A stretch of DNA of 36,222 bases from Massilia cavernae (GCF_003590855.1 NZ_QYUP01000021.1:1-36222), one strand, 5' to 3'. Shown: positions 1 through 8,839, numbered from the stretch's first letter. Numbers and translations: made by a program. The notes: generated by a model not told the origin, from the sequence alone.

Positions 1-647
1 GGACCAAGAAGGACGGCCCGCGCGCCGCGTCGCTCGAGCAATGTGACCTGGGCAAGGGCCCGGGCGTGCTCAAGGGCGCCTACGTCGAGCTGCCGCGTTA
101 CTTCAAGGACGTCAAGAAGGTCATGGACCTGGAGCAGCGGCTGGTGCATTGCCGTGTCAACCTGCAGGGCCTGACGCCGGAACAGGCGGTCACCCGCCCG
201 TTCGGCTCGGCCGGCAATCCGTCCGATATCGAAGCGCTTGTCTCCTACATCACCGCCCAGTCGAAGGACATGAAGATGGCCGTCTCGACCCGTCATCCGC
301 AGGAAAAGGCGGCGTATGAAATCGGCAAGAAGGTGTTCTTCTACCGTGGCGGCGCGCACGACTTCGCCTGCGCCACCTGCCACTCGACCAACGGCCAGCG
401 CATCCGCCTGCAGGAACTGCCGAACATCCTGAACAAGGAAAACGCCCAGGCCGCCTACACCACGTGGCCGGCTTACCGCGTGTCGCAGGGCGAAGTGCGC
501 ACCATGCAGCACCGCATCAACGACTGCTTCCGCCAGCAACGCTTCCCTGAGCCGGTGTACGGATCGGACCTGATCACCGCGGTGACGATGTTCCTGGCCA
601 AGAACGCCAACGGCGGCACCTATAACGCACCCGCATTGAAGCGCTGA
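1..647 (+). CDS. soxA: SoxA, c-type cytochrome subunit of SoxAX (5' end missing)
   Basis: SoxA forms the periplasmic SoxAX heterodimer that oxidatively couples thiosulfate to the SoxY cysteine. The frame is open from base 3, so the start and signal peptide lie outside the window. Family landmarks are LEQCDLGKGPG near the cut end, LPRYFKD, the heme motif CATCH (codons 369-383), and RINDCFRQQRFPEP, whose Cys (525-527) is the expected axial and active-site ligand. Only one CXXCH is visible. The first domain has single cysteines (LEQCDLG and VHCRV) where diheme SoxA proteins carry another heme, so a monoheme type is likely, although the missing N-terminus leaves some doubt. The soxX ribosome-binding site overlaps the stop codon, so the two are one operon. 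soxYZ is expected just upstream of the window. Confidence 0.95.
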   Translation, partial: TKKDGPRAASLEQCDLGKGPGVLKGAYVELPRYFKDVKKVMDLEQRLVHCRVNLQGLTPEQAVTRPFGSAGNPSDIEALVSYITAQSKDMKMAVSTRHPQEKAAYEIGKKVFFYRGGAHDFACATCHSTNGQRIRLQELPNILNKENAQAAYTTWPAYRVSQGEVRTMQHRINDCFRQQRFPEPVYGSDLITAVTMFLAKNANGGTYNAPALKR

Positions 648-657
648 GGAGAACACC

Positions 658-1275
658 ATGAAAAAAATCGCAGGCATGATGGCCGCAGCGGCCGTGCTCG
701 GAGGCTTCGTGTTCCCGGCGCTGGCGGCAGACTACGACAAGCAGGCCCAGGCCCTGATGAAGGCCGACTTCCGCTCCAAGGGAATGGCGACGGTCGAAGG
801 CGCCCTGACCCAGGACGAGGCGCAGCGCACCTGCAGCGCCTATCCGATGGAGCGCCCGAAGAAGATCGCGGCGAAACTCGAGGCCGACCAGCTCAAGCAG
901 GTCAAATACCCTGCCGACGGCCAGTACCTCGGCCGCTGGCAGGAAGGCGAGAAAATCGCCCAGAACGGCCGCGGCATGCAGTCCTCCGACAAGCCTGGCG
1001 TTCCGAACGGCGGCAACTGCTACGCCTGCCACCAGATGACCAAGGCCGAGATCTCGTTCGGCAACATCGGCCCTTCGCTGTACCAGTACGGCAAGCTGCG
1101 CGGGCAGAGCGAAGAGATCATGAAGTACACCTGGGCCAAGGTGTACAACCCGCAGGCGTTTACCGCATGCTCGAACATGCCGCGCTTCGGCCACAAGGGC
1201 ATCCTGGATGAACAGCAGCTCAAGGACGTCGTCGCCTTGCTGCTCGACCCGGCATCCCCCGTCAATAACGACTAG
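658..1275 (+). CDS. soxX: SoxX, monoheme c-type cytochrome subunit of SoxAX
   Basis: SoxX is the electron-accepting partner of SoxA in the periplasm. The 205-residue product has a signal peptide (MKKIAGMMAAAAVLGGFVFPALA) followed by an N-terminal extension of about 90 residues, as in the long SoxX variants. The heme motif CYACH is at residues 121-125. The later SoxX signatures GNIGPSLYQYG and ACSNMPRFGHKG follow, and Met174 in CSNMP is the probable distal heme ligand. The ATG at 658 is preceded by AGGAG at 647-651, which overlaps the soxA stop. soxB begins 11 bases after the stop. The order soxA-soxX-soxB is the usual one in alpha- and betaproteobacterial sox operons. Confidence 0.95.
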   Translation: MKKIAGMMAAAAVLGGFVFPALAADYDKQAQALMKADFRSKGMATVEGALTQDEAQRTCSAYPMERPKKIAAKLEADQLKQVKYPADGQYLGRWQEGEKIAQNGRGMQSSDKPGVPNGGNCYACHQMTKAEISFGNIGPSLYQYGKLRGQSEEIMKYTWAKVYNPQAFTACSNMPRFGHKGILDEQQLKDVVALLLDPASPVNND

Positions 1276-1286
1276 CAAGGACACAC

Positions 1287-3005
1287 ATGAGTATGAACCG
1301 TCGCGATTTCATGCAGGTGCTGGGCATTGCCGCTGCCGGAGGCATGGCGATCAACTCGAAGGCGGCGCTGGCCGGCCAGTCGGCCGACACGCTGTATTCG
1401 CTGCCGCGCTTCGGCAATGTGCACTTCCTGCACTTCACCGACTGCCACGCGCAGCTGCGCCCGGTGTACTTCCGCGAGCCGAGCGTCAACCTCGGACTTG
1501 GCGACGCTTACGGCCGCATGCCGCACCTGGTGGGCGAACACCTGCTGCGCGCGATCGGCGCGCGGCCCAATACCCGCGAGGCCTACGCCTTTACCTCGCT
1601 GAACTTTGAAAAGGCCGCACAGACCTACGGCAAGGTGGGCGGCTTCGCGCACCTGTCGACCCTGGTCAAGCGCATGCGCGCGTCGCGCCCCGGCGCGCTG
1701 CTGCTCGACGGCGGCGACACCTGGCAAGGCTCGGCGACTGCGCTGTGGACCAACGGCCAGGACATGGTCGACGCCTGCCTGGCGCTGGGCGTGGACGTCA
1801 TGACGGCGCACTGGGAAATGACCCTGGGCGACAAGCGGGTGCAGGAAATCGTCGACAAGGACTTCAAGGGCAAGGTCGATTTCGTCGCCCAGAACATCAA
1901 GACCAACGATTTCGGCGACCAGGTGTTCAGCCCGTTCAGCATGAAGGAAATGAACGGCGTGCAGGTCGCCATCATCGGCCAGGCCTTCCCGTACACGCCG
2001 ATCGCCAACCCGCGCCACATGGTGCCGGACTGGAGCTTTGGCATCCAGGAAGAAAACATGCAGAAGACGGTCGACGAGGCGCGCGCCAAGGGCGCCAAGG
2101 TCGTCGTCGTGCTGTCGCACAACGGCATGGACGTGGACCTGAAGATGGCTTCGCGCGTGCGCGGCATCGACGCCATCATGGGCGGCCACACCCACGACGG
2201 CATGCCGGCGCCGGTCGTCGTCAGCAATGCCGGCGGCAAGACGCTGGTCACGAATGCAGGCAGCAACAGCAAGTTCCTCGGCGTGCTCGACTTCGACGTA
2301 CGCGGCGGCAAGGTGCAGGGCTACCAGTACCGCCTGCTTCCGGTGTTCTCCAACCTGCTGCCGGCCGACAAGGACATGGATGCGCTGATCACCCGCATCC
2401 GCGCGCCGTACGAAGCGAAACTCGGCGAGAAGCTGGCCATGACCGAAGGCACGCTCTACCGCCGCGGCAATTTCAACGGCACCTTCGACCAGCTGATCGT
2501 CGACGCGCTGATGGATGTCAAGCAGGCCGAAATCGCGTTCTCGCCTGGCTTCCGCTGGGGTACGTCGCTGCTGCCGAACAGCGCGATCACGATGGAACAC
2601 CTGATGGACCAGACCGCGACGACGTATTCGCACACCACGGTGTCGAACCTGACCGGCGAGATGATCAAGACCATCATGGAAGACGTGGCCGACAACCTGT
2701 TCAACCCGGACCCGTACTACCAGCAGGGAGGGGACATGGTGCGCGTCGGCGGCATGACCTACGCGATCGACCCGAAGGCGAAGATGGGATCGCGCATCCA
2801 GGACATGCGCCTGGGTGGCAAGCCGATCGACGCGGCCAAGGTCTACAAGGTGGCCGGGTGGGCGCCGGTAGCCGAAGGCGCGCAGGGCGAGCCGGTGTGG
2901 GACGTGGTCGGCGGCTGGCTGCGCTCGAACAAGACGGTCAAGGCGCGCAAGCTCAATGCGCCGCGCCTGATCGGCGTGAAGGGCAACCCGGGCCTGGCCG
3001 CCTGA
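1287..3005 (+). CDS. soxB: SoxB, thiosulfohydrolase (Mn-dependent, 5'-nucleotidase superfamily)
   Basis: SoxB hydrolyses the sulfone group from SoxY-bound S-thiosulfonate and releases sulfate in the periplasm. The 572-residue protein starts with a twin-arginine signal (MNRRDFMQVLGIAAAGG), consistent with export of a folded metalloenzyme. Metallophosphoesterase motifs are in order: HFTDCHAQL (metal ligands), DGGDTWQGS, LSHNGMDVD and GGHTHDGMP. The C-terminal nucleotidase domain contains FSPGFRWGTSLLP, a strong SoxB marker. The length is normal for the family. AAGGA precedes the ATG at 1287. An internal ATG two codons later (MNRRDF) is also possible. The next gene starts one base after the stop, so translation is probably coupled. 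Confidence 0.96.
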   Translation: MSMNRRDFMQVLGIAAAGGMAINSKAALAGQSADTLYSLPRFGNVHFLHFTDCHAQLRPVYFREPSVNLGLGDAYGRMPHLVGEHLLRAIGARPNTREAYAFTSLNFEKAAQTYGKVGGFAHLSTLVKRMRASRPGALLLDGGDTWQGSATALWTNGQDMVDACLALGVDVMTAHWEMTLGDKRVQEIVDKDFKGKVDFVAQNIKTNDFGDQVFSPFSMKEMNGVQVAIIGQAFPYTPIANPRHMVPDWSFGIQEENMQKTVDEARAKGAKVVVVLSHNGMDVDLKMASRVRGIDAIMGGHTHDGMPAPVVVSNAGGKTLVTNAGSNSKFLGVLDFDVRGGKVQGYQYRLLPVFSNLLPADKDMDALITRIRAPYEAKLGEKLAMTEGTLYRRGNFNGTFDQLIVDALMDVKQAEIAFSPGFRWGTSLLPNSAITMEHLMDQTATTYSHTTVSNLTGEMIKTIMEDVADNLFNPDPYYQQGGDMVRVGGMTYAIDPKAKMGSRIQDMRLGGKPIDAAKVYKVAGWAPVAEGAQGEPVWDVVGGWLRSNKTVKARKLNAPRLIGVKGNPGLAA

Positions 3006-3006
3006 C

Positions 3007-3504
3007 ATGGGCCAGCCGTCCAACGCCATTCGCCGGGCAGTGCTGGCAGCGGCGCTGTCGCTGCCTGCCGCGGCAGCGCTGGCTGCGCCAGCGCCGCAAC
3101 TGCCCGCGTTCCGCACGCTGGACGGCGCCGCCGTGGCTGCCGCCAGCCTGCACGGCAAGGTCACCGTGGTTGCCTACTTCTCGGCGACCTGCCCGTTCTG
3201 CATGAACGAAGCGCCCAAGCTGCAGAAGCTGTACCGCGATAACCGCGCCGTGCTCAACGTGGTTGCGGTCAGCGTCGACCGCAATGACGCGCAAGCCGGG
3301 GCGCGCAGCTGGACGCATAAGTACCACCTGTCCCACCCGGTTACGACCGACTATGCCCGCTTCGAGGCTGTCCTCGGCAAGCCGAAAGGCATTCCTTCGC
3401 TGTACGTCTTCGACCGCGCCGGCAAACTGGTCAGGTCCGAGGTGGGCGAAATGCTGGACGAGGACTTCGACGACATCGCGCGCTACGCGCAGGGCCAGCG
3501 GTGA
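3007..3504 (+). CDS. Periplasmic TlpA/ResA-like thioredoxin-fold protein of the sox operon
   Basis: A 165-residue exported thioredoxin-fold protein. A signal peptide covers about residues 1-27 (hydrophobic AVLAAALSLPAAAALA). The redox motif CPFC is at Cys62-Cys65 within VVAYFSATCPFCMNEAP, and the cis-proline loop is in KGIPSLYVFDRAG. This is the AhpC-TSA/TlpA layout. It sits between soxB and a second thioredoxin-like gene, so the likely role is thiol-disulfide exchange for Sox proteins, comparable to SoxW or SoxS. That role is inferred from position only. I give no symbol because SoxW and SoxS cannot be told apart by eye. Its stop overlaps the next start. Confidence 0.85.
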   Translation: MGQPSNAIRRAVLAAALSLPAAAALAAPAPQLPAFRTLDGAAVAAASLHGKVTVVAYFSATCPFCMNEAPKLQKLYRDNRAVLNVVAVSVDRNDAQAGARSWTHKYHLSHPVTTDYARFEAVLGKPKGIPSLYVFDRAGKLVRSEVGEMLDEDFDDIARYAQGQR

Positions 3505-3980
3505 CCGGGGGCGCGCGCGCATTGCTCGGTATGCTGCTCGCGGCATCAGCCGTGGCAGCCGCCGCAGCGCCCGCCGTACCCTTTGCCACTGACCTGCGCA
3601 GCTACGCCACAGAGTCGGCGCGCAGTGCGGCCCCGCTGGTGCTGTTCTTCACGCTGCCCGATTGCGCCTACTGCCATACCGTGCGCCACAGCTATCTGGC
3701 GCCGCTGGTGCGGGGCGAGGGCGGGCGGCGCTACGTCGTGCGTGAAATCGTCATCGACAGCCAGCGCAAGGTGGCCGGGCTGGATGGCAAGGCGGCCACC
3801 CACCGCGCACTGGCGCAGCGCTTCGGCGTGCGCTTCGGACCGACCGTGCTGTTCGTCGACGGCGTCGGCAAGGCGCTTGCGCCGCCGCTGGTCGGCGGCG
3901 ACACTGCGGGCATGTATGGCGCCTACCTCGACGCGCGGCTCGCCGAGGCCAGTGGGCGGCTCGCCAACGCAGTCAAATAA
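3501..3980 (+). CDS. Second thioredoxin-fold protein of the sox operon (SoxW/SoxS-like)
   Basis: A 159-residue protein starting at GTG 3501, with a GTGA overlap onto the previous stop, which indicates translational coupling. The N-terminal hydrophobic segment (ALLGMLLAASAVAAAAA) is a probable signal peptide. The redox motif is CAYC (Cys55-Cys58) in LVLFFTLPDCAYCHTVRH, and a cis-Pro region follows in GVRFGPTVLFVDG. The CXXC sequence differs from the CPFC of its neighbour, so the two are unlikely to be simple duplicates. Known sox clusters carry periplasmic thioredoxins (SoxW, SoxS) that reactivate SoxY or other Sox cysteines, and a similar job is inferred here. A GTG start with weak upstream Shine-Dalgarno sequence fits coupling. 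Confidence 0.82.
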   Translation: MTGGARALLGMLLAASAVAAAAAPAVPFATDLRSYATESARSAAPLVLFFTLPDCAYCHTVRHSYLAPLVRGEGGRRYVVREIVIDSQRKVAGLDGKAATHRALAQRFGVRFGPTVLFVDGVGKALAPPLVGGDTAGMYGAYLDARLAEASGRLANAVK

Positions 3981-3993
3981 CAAGGACAACAAA

Positions 3994-4503
3994 ATGAAAT
4001 TCGCCCTCACCGCCATGCTGGCCGCCTGCTGCGCGCTCCAGCCAACCATCGCCGCTGCCGCCGACGCTGCCGACGCCGGCTACGCGATCCGGCTAATGAC
4101 GCCGGAAACCGCGCTCAAGGCTGCGCTGGCAGGGCAGGCCGCCTGCCGCAAGGCCGGCTTCCAGGCGACCATCGCCGTGGTCGACCGTACCGGCCAGGTC
4201 CAGGTCGTGCTGCGCGACCGCTTTGCCGGCATGCATACCGTCGAGGCCGCGATCGACAAGGCATGGACCGCGGTCAGCTTCAAGATGGACACCACGGCGC
4301 TGGCCAAGGCCACTGCCGCCGCGAGCGCATCTAGCGGCATCCGCCACATTCCGCGCGCGCTGGCAGTCGGCGGCGGCATGCTGGTCGAAGCGGCCGGTGC
4401 GCCGTATGGTGCGGTCGGCGTCTCCGGCGCGCCGTCGGGCGACAACGACGACCTCTGTGCGCGCGCCGCGATCGACGCCGTCATCGACGATCTCAACCTG
4501 TAA
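3994..4503 (+). CDS. GlcG/HbpS family exported protein (DUF336, putative heme binding)
   Basis: A 169-residue protein with a clear signal peptide (MKFALTAMLAACCALQPTIAAAA). The mature part fits the GlcG/HbpS fold: an N-terminal helix with ALAGQAACRKAGF, the strand TIAVVDRTGQVQVVLRD, then KAWTAVSFKM and the C-terminal GGGMLVEAAGAPYGAVGVSGAP. Streptomyces HbpS is an extracytoplasmic heme-binding and sensing protein, but the function of proteobacterial members is largely unknown. It starts 13 bases after the preceding stop, with AAGGA just upstream, so it is the last gene of the sox transcript. The heme-binding role is a family inference. Its link to the c-type cytochromes SoxAX is only positional. 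Confidence 0.85.
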   Translation: MKFALTAMLAACCALQPTIAAAADAADAGYAIRLMTPETALKAALAGQAACRKAGFQATIAVVDRTGQVQVVLRDRFAGMHTVEAAIDKAWTAVSFKMDTTALAKATAAASASSGIRHIPRALAVGGGMLVEAAGAPYGAVGVSGAPSGDNDDLCARAAIDAVIDDLNL

Positions 4504-4724
4504 ACTTCCTTCCTGCGTGTCCCTGCCGCGCCACGTCGGTGGCCGGCATTCAGGGCCGCCATCCTTGGTTAGTTGGCCCAGCGATCTCTTGAACGCCGCG
4601 CGCCTGAGACATGCATCGCGCGGTCCCTGATGTCTCCACGATGCAGGTCGGGTTTCTGTGTGGAACTATTGCCACAGTCGAAAAATAGTCCACATGAGCC
4701 ATGGCGAGAATATGCCTGAGGAGC

Positions 4725-4730
4725 GATAAT
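4725..4730 (+). promoter_or_regulatory. Possible -10 box for the chemotaxis receptor gene
   Basis: GATAAT lies about 40 bases ahead of the GTG start of the receptor gene, in the 267-base spacer after the sox operon. No convincing -35 box lies 17 bases upstream. I looked for a flagellar sigma-28 element: CGATAA overlaps here, but no matching TAAA lies 15 bases upstream. The rest of the spacer holds a small hairpin at 4530-4543 without a T run. Confidence 0.3.
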
Positions 4731-4770
4731 TGATATTTCCCGTCGGCAACCTTCTCGGAGTAATTTCGCA

Positions 4771-6372
4771 GTGAAACTTAAAACCAAATTGTCCCTTACC
4801 GCGGCATTGTGTTTCGGCCTGTTCCTGCTCGCGCTATCGGCGGCGCTGGTAGCGACGTTCAGCGCCAGGGACAAGTTCGAACACTTCATCGACCAGGACC
4901 AGGCCGAGCTCCAGACTGCCACCACGATGTACGCCCAGGGTCTCCAGATGGGCCAGGCGCTGCGTAACGTTGTGATGGACCCGGCCAACAAGACCGCCTA
5001 CAAGAACCTGGACGATGCTGCTGCCGAATTCGGCCGCCAGCAAGTGCGCGCGACCGAGCTGCTCGCCGACAGCCCGGCCGAACTGGCCGTGTTCAAGGAA
5101 ATTATCGAGATCCGCGCCCGCCAGCAGCCTATCCAGGCCCAGATCGTCGCGCTGGCCGCAAGCGACCAGGCCGCCGCAATCGCCATGATCGCCAGGGACG
5201 AAACGCCTGTTTGGCGCCAGATGCGCGAACGCCTGACGAAATTCGCCAAGGCGAAGACGGAAGCGGTGGCGGTAACGCGCTCCGAGATGGCATCGTTTAC
5301 CAAGAAGATGGTCACGATCAGCCTGACCCTTGCGGTGCTGGCCGTGGTTTCCGGTATCGCGCTGATGGGATGGCTGATCTCCAACGTGATGAAGCAGCTG
5401 GGTGGCGAGCCTGACTACGCGGCGCGCATCGCCCAGGGCATTGCCGAAGGCGACTTCTCGGTGCCGGTTGAACTGCATCGCAATGACGCGGACAGCCTGC
5501 TGTTCTCGATGGATGTCATGCGCCAGCGCCTGAGCAAGACCCTGATCGACGTCCAGCAGGCAGCGCAGAGCGTGAATGTCGGCGCACGTGAAATCTCGGT
5601 GGGCAACGCCGACCTGTCGGCGCGTACCGAAGCCCAGGCCGCCAGCCTCGAAGAAACGGCCAGCTCGATGGAAGAGATGACGAGTACTGTCCACCAGAAT
5701 GCCGACAACGCACGCCAGGCCAAGCAGTTCGGCAAGAGCGCATCCGACATCGCGATCCAGGGCGGCGCTGTGGTTGGCCGCGTGGTCGAGACGATGGCGT
5801 CGATCAAGGATGGTTCGCGCAAGATCGTCGAGATCATCAGCGTGATCGACGGTATCGCGTTCCAGACCAATATCCTGGCCCTGAATGCGGCCGTTGAAGC
5901 TGCCCGCGCCGGCGAGCAGGGCCGTGGCTTTGCGGTGGTGGCGAGCGAGGTGCGCACCCTGGCCCAACGCTCGGCCGCAGCGGCCAAGGAAATCAAGGAG
6001 CTGATCGGCGACTCGGTCAACCGCGTCGACGCCGGCAGCCTGCTGGTGGACGAAGCCGGCGCCACGATGCAACAGGTCGTCACCTCGGTGCAGGCCGTCA
6101 CCAGCATCCTCGATGAGATCGCCGCCGCAAGCCAGGAGCAAAGCTCGGGCATCGACCAGATCAACCTTGCGATCACCCAGATGGACGAAGTGACGCAGCA
6201 GAACGCTGCGCTGGTCGAGGAAGCCGCCGCCGCCGCCCAGAGCATGCAGGAACAGGCCGAACGCCTGGCCGCTGCAGTCGACCAGTTCAAGCTGGTATCA
6301 GCCAGCGCCGTGCCTGTGGCCGCGAAGGGACGCGTCGGCAAGCCTGCCTCCCGCCTGGCGTTGGCGGGCTGA
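4771..6372 (+). CDS. Methyl-accepting chemotaxis protein
   Basis: A 533-residue transmembrane receptor. TM1 is at about residues 7-29. A periplasmic four-helix-bundle type ligand domain follows (about 30-185). TM2 is near 187-210 ([22 protein letters not shown]), then [20 protein letters not shown] begins the HAMP region. The signalling domain contains the highly conserved hairpin tip [20 protein letters not shown] followed by [19 protein letters not shown], so it can couple to CheA/CheW. The ligand domain resembles the small 4HB type common in Burkholderiales, and its ligand cannot be read from sequence. The start is GTG 4771, with GGAG ending 10 bases upstream. No C-terminal CheR-binding pentapeptide is seen. 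It is probably a single-gene transcript, converging with the TlpA-like gene 14 bases away. Confidence 0.95.
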   Translation: MKLKTKLSLTAALCFGLFLLALSAALVATFSARDKFEHFIDQDQAELQTATTMYAQGLQMGQALRNVVMDPANKTAYKNLDDAAAEFGRQQVRATELLADSPAELAVFKEIIEIRARQQPIQAQIVALAASDQAAAIAMIARDETPVWRQMRERLTKFAKAKTEAVAVTRSEMASFTKKMVTISLTLAVLAVVSGIALMGWLISNVMKQLGGEPDYAARIAQGIAEGDFSVPVELHRNDADSLLFSMDVMRQRLSKTLIDVQQAAQSVNVGAREISVGNADLSARTEAQAASLEETASSMEEMTSTVHQNADNARQAKQFGKSASDIAIQGGAVVGRVVETMASIKDGSRKIVEIISVIDGIAFQTNILALNAAVEAARAGEQGRGFAVVASEVRTLAQRSAAAAKEIKELIGDSVNRVDAGSLLVDEAGATMQQVVTSVQAVTSILDEIAAASQEQSSGIDQINLAITQMDEVTQQNAALVEEAAAAAQSMQEQAERLAAAVDQFKLVSASAVPVAAKGRVGKPASRLALAG

Positions 6373-6386
6373 CTGGCCACAACGGC

Positions 6387-7229
6387 TCAATCTCTGTTGT
6401 CGCGGGTGAGCGCGGGCCTGGTATTGCGGATCTTGGCCAGCTTTTCCGCCAGCGAGGCATCGGACACGGCGCCGAGGTGGGCGTCGACAAGCTGGCCGCC
6501 GGCATCGAAGAACAGCGTGGTGGGCATGCCGGACGAACCGACCGCCCGCGCCGTGGCCGATTGGGGATCGAGCAAAACGTTATCCAGTTTTAATTCCCGG
6601 GCGCGCAGGAATCCCGCCACCGCTTCGGCTGATTCACCCTGGTTGGCGAACACGAAAGCGATCCCCATGTCGCGCTGCTGCGCGGCGGCCAGGACCGGCA
6701 TTTCGCGGATGCATGGCGGGCACCACGTCGCCCACAGGTTGATCACGGCAGGGCGTCCCCGGGCGAGCCCGGGCAGGGCAACTGCGGCGCCGTCAAGCGT
6801 CGTGAGCGTCACTGCGGGGATGGACTTATCGGACTGCACTTGCATCGACGCGGGGCCGCCCGACATGAACCACGCCAGGGCGCCGGCCAGCACGCCGGCG
6901 GCGAGCGGATTGCGCAGGTTTTCGTGCCGCATTGCGCGCCAGGCGCCGTAGGCGAGCGCCGAGCCGATTACCGCCCAGGCGTGGAAGCCGCCGTCGCGAA
7001 TGTCGAGGATCGTCAGCGGCGCATTGCGGTATTGTTCGAACCAGGCCACGACAAAGGCCACCCGGCCCGTCACCAGGCCGACCAGCACCATGTCGGTCAA
7101 CAGGGGCGCGATGCTGACTTTGCTGCGCAAGCCTGCGACCTGGCCGGCGCCGGCGGCGGTCAGCAGGCTAAGGAGCATCAGCAGGTGGCTGGCCTGTATG
7201 CTGAGCGGTCCGAGATTGAAAGTGTCCAT
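6387..7229 (-). CDS. Membrane-anchored TlpA-family disulfide reductase with Lgt-like N-terminus
   Basis: From the ATG at 7229 the product is 280 residues: a multi-helix membrane half (residues 1-115) joined to a thioredoxin-fold domain (about 125-280). The soluble half has VINLWATWCPPCIREMPVL with CPPC at Cys160-Cys163 and the cis-Pro segment SSGMPTTLFFDAGG, typical of TlpA/ResA/CcmG proteins that reduce periplasmic thiols. The membrane half recalls part of prolipoprotein diacylglyceryl transferase (GRVAFVVAWFEQYRNAPL, then GGFHAW), but it is too short and lacks the Lgt catalytic signature, so it is probably only an anchor or electron-transfer module. An in-frame ATG at 7268 would add 13 unlike-membrane residues. 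Neither start has a good Shine-Dalgarno sequence. Confidence 0.85.
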   Translation of the reverse strand: MDTFNLGPLSIQASHLLMLLSLLTAAGAGQVAGLRSKVSIAPLLTDMVLVGLVTGRVAFVVAWFEQYRNAPLTILDIRDGGFHAWAVIGSALAYGAWRAMRHENLRNPLAAGVLAGALAWFMSGGPASMQVQSDKSIPAVTLTTLDGAAVALPGLARGRPAVINLWATWCPPCIREMPVLAAAQQRDMGIAFVFANQGESAEAVAGFLRARELKLDNVLLDPQSATARAVGSSGMPTTLFFDAGGQLVDAHLGAVSDASLAEKLAKIRNTRPALTRDNRD

Positions 7230-7434
7230 GGTGTCGGGTTGGCAGGGAAGGACTGCATGATGGACCATGCAGCTTAAAGTGCGCTTAGCGCCGGCATCAT
7301 TCTAGCTGGCCGTCATCGCCGTGGCGCCGGGCGCAGCTCGTGCACGAAACGCGGAGCTTGCTTTGAATGCGCGCAGCCTCTATCCTCCCGGTTCGGCCGC
7401 GGGCCGGTTTCGGATCGATGACTGGGGCGAAGCA

Positions 7435-8010
7435 ATGCAAAGATTGGGACGGGTTGGTGTAGCGGCTGCGATACTGTCGGCGAGTGTGCTCGCGTGCGGC
7501 TGTTCGACTGTCAGGACCCTCGCCAACACGCAGCCTGGGGCCGGTGCCGAGGCTCGCAGGATGATGTCCGCCTGGGTCGATTCGGAAGGCGATATCGCGG
7601 TTGCGACCACATGGTCACGCAAGGTCAAACCTGGGGTGACGATCGCGGAAATCGAGGAGGCGTTTGCCAGCGTCGCCGCCGAAGACAATATCCGCGCCGT
7701 CGGCAACATGCCCATTTCCACCGAACTTGAACTGCGGTCCGGAAAGCGCGAGAAGTTCCTCAAGGTGTACTCGTACTGCGATCCTGGCGCTGCGCGCAAG
7801 ATGGTCGACTTTAGCCCTAACATGGCCGCCTTTCTTCCGTGCCGCATCTCCGTCGTCGAGCAAGACGACGGATTGTGGATTTACACGATGAATATGGACA
7901 TGCTGATCAAGATGGGCAGGAAACTGCCGCCGGACGTCAGCGCTACCGTGCACCGGATACGGGCAACCCTGCTGAAAATGCTTGACCGCGGAGCCGCCGG
8001 CGAATTTTAG
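7435..8010 (+). CDS. DUF302 domain lipoprotein
   Basis: A 191-residue protein. From the ATG at 7435 it has a short basic start, a hydrophobic stretch (VGVAAAILSASVLA) and a lipobox-like VLAC (the first of two close cysteines, CGC), so it is probably a lipid-anchored envelope protein. The C-terminal half matches DUF302: GVTIAEIEEAFASVAAEDNI, then KVYSYCDPGAARKMVDFSPNMAAFLPC and a final strand DDGLWIYTMN. The family's biochemical role is not established. It stands alone between divergent and convergent neighbours. An earlier in-frame start would only add a non-hydrophobic leader, so 7435 is preferred. The upstream spacer (7269-7434) shows no clear promoter. Confidence 0.8.
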   Translation: MQRLGRVGVAAAILSASVLACGCSTVRTLANTQPGAGAEARRMMSAWVDSEGDIAVATTWSRKVKPGVTIAEIEEAFASVAAEDNIRAVGNMPISTELELRSGKREKFLKVYSYCDPGAARKMVDFSPNMAAFLPCRISVVEQDDGLWIYTMNMDMLIKMGRKLPPDVSATVHRIRATLLKMLDRGAAGEF

Positions 8011-8035
8011 ACAGCGCCATCGTCTCCCAAGCCGG

Positions 8036-8839
8036 TTAAGCGGCCGGCTTCAGGCGCGCAATCAGTCCCATTTGGTGGCCCCGGTTACGATGCAACAGGG
8101 CGGCAAGACGCACATGCCCGGTCAGCACCATTGCGGCGGTGATGAGGAATTTCAGGGCGGCCTGTCGAATACCGCGCGGATCGCAGTCGTACGCGTCCCA
8201 GGTCTGGAAGGCCGTGATCTCGAAACCCTCGCTCATGAGCAAATCTTTCAGTTCCCAGGGCGTGTACTCGTAGACGTGGCACATGACGTGCCGCGGGCCG
8301 AAGGTCTCCGAATACGGTTTGGAATCATACGTCGGGGCGTGGGCGAACTGGCGCATGATTTTCGCCCACGAAGCGGCGTTCGGCGTGGCGATGAACAGGT
8401 GGCCGCCAGGCACCAGCACGCGCTTGATTTCCTTGATGAAGGCGCGCGGGCTGGACGCGACGTGCTCGATCACTTCCATCGTGGTGATGAGCTCGAAGGT
8501 CGCGTCGGCGTAGGGGAATTTGCCCTCGAAGTCGAATGCATCGAGCGCCCAATTGCTCTGCTCGCCGGTCGGCGATGTGAAGCTCGCGCTATCCCTTGCT
8601 TTCTCTGGTCCATTGAGTTCAACCGGGGCCACATTGCCGCGCAGTTGGCAGCCGAGGTGGGCCATCAGGGCGCCGATACTGACATCGTGTCCGAGATCCA
8701 GCGTGCGCCTGCCCGTCAGCGGGAGGTTCGCGTGCAGAAAATTGATGCAGCTGATGATCCGTTTCCGGTTCCACTGGAGATGGGGCGATTTATCCGCATG
8801 GTCGAGTAATACCCCGAGCTCCTTCTCATCAACTTTCAT
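8036..8839 (-). CDS. Class I SAM-dependent methyltransferase
   Basis: A 267-residue Rossmann-fold methyltransferase. Motif I appears as RTLDLGHDVSIGALMAHLG (SAM-binding loop, with the usual GxGxG replaced by GHDVSIG), and the acidic and post-I region includes LDAFDFEGKFPYADATFEL. TTMEVIEHV is the motif common to UbiE/methyltransf_11 enzymes, and KRVLVPGGHLFIATPN is motif III. The substrate cannot be read. Neighbourhood with an acyltransferase-3 gene on the same strand hints at glycan or envelope-lipid modification. AAGGGGA lies just upstream of the ATG at 8839, supporting the start. The atypical motif I is unusual but tolerated in this family. Confidence 0.82.
   Translation of the reverse strand: MKVDEKELGVLLDHADKSPHLQWNRKRIISCINFLHANLPLTGRRTLDLGHDVSIGALMAHLGCQLRGNVAPVELNGPEKARDSASFTSPTGEQSNWALDAFDFEGKFPYADATFELITTMEVIEHVASSPRAFIKEIKRVLVPGGHLFIATPNAASWAKIMRQFAHAPTYDSKPYSETFGPRHVMCHVYEYTPWELKDLLMSEGFEITAFQTWDAYDCDPRGIRQAALKFLITAAMVLTGHVRLAALLHRNRGHQMGLIARLKPAA

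Noticed and set aside
1272-3164. 630-codon minus-strand open frame antisense to soxB
   Set aside because: Low-complexity translation. soxB with its Tat signal and metal motifs explains this DNA.
8029-8050. Hairpin AAGCCGG...CCGGCTT between the DUF302 gene and the methyltransferase gene
   Set aside because: It has the right place for a bidirectional terminator, but the stem is only seven pairs, it overlaps the methyltransferase stop and there is no T run on either strand.
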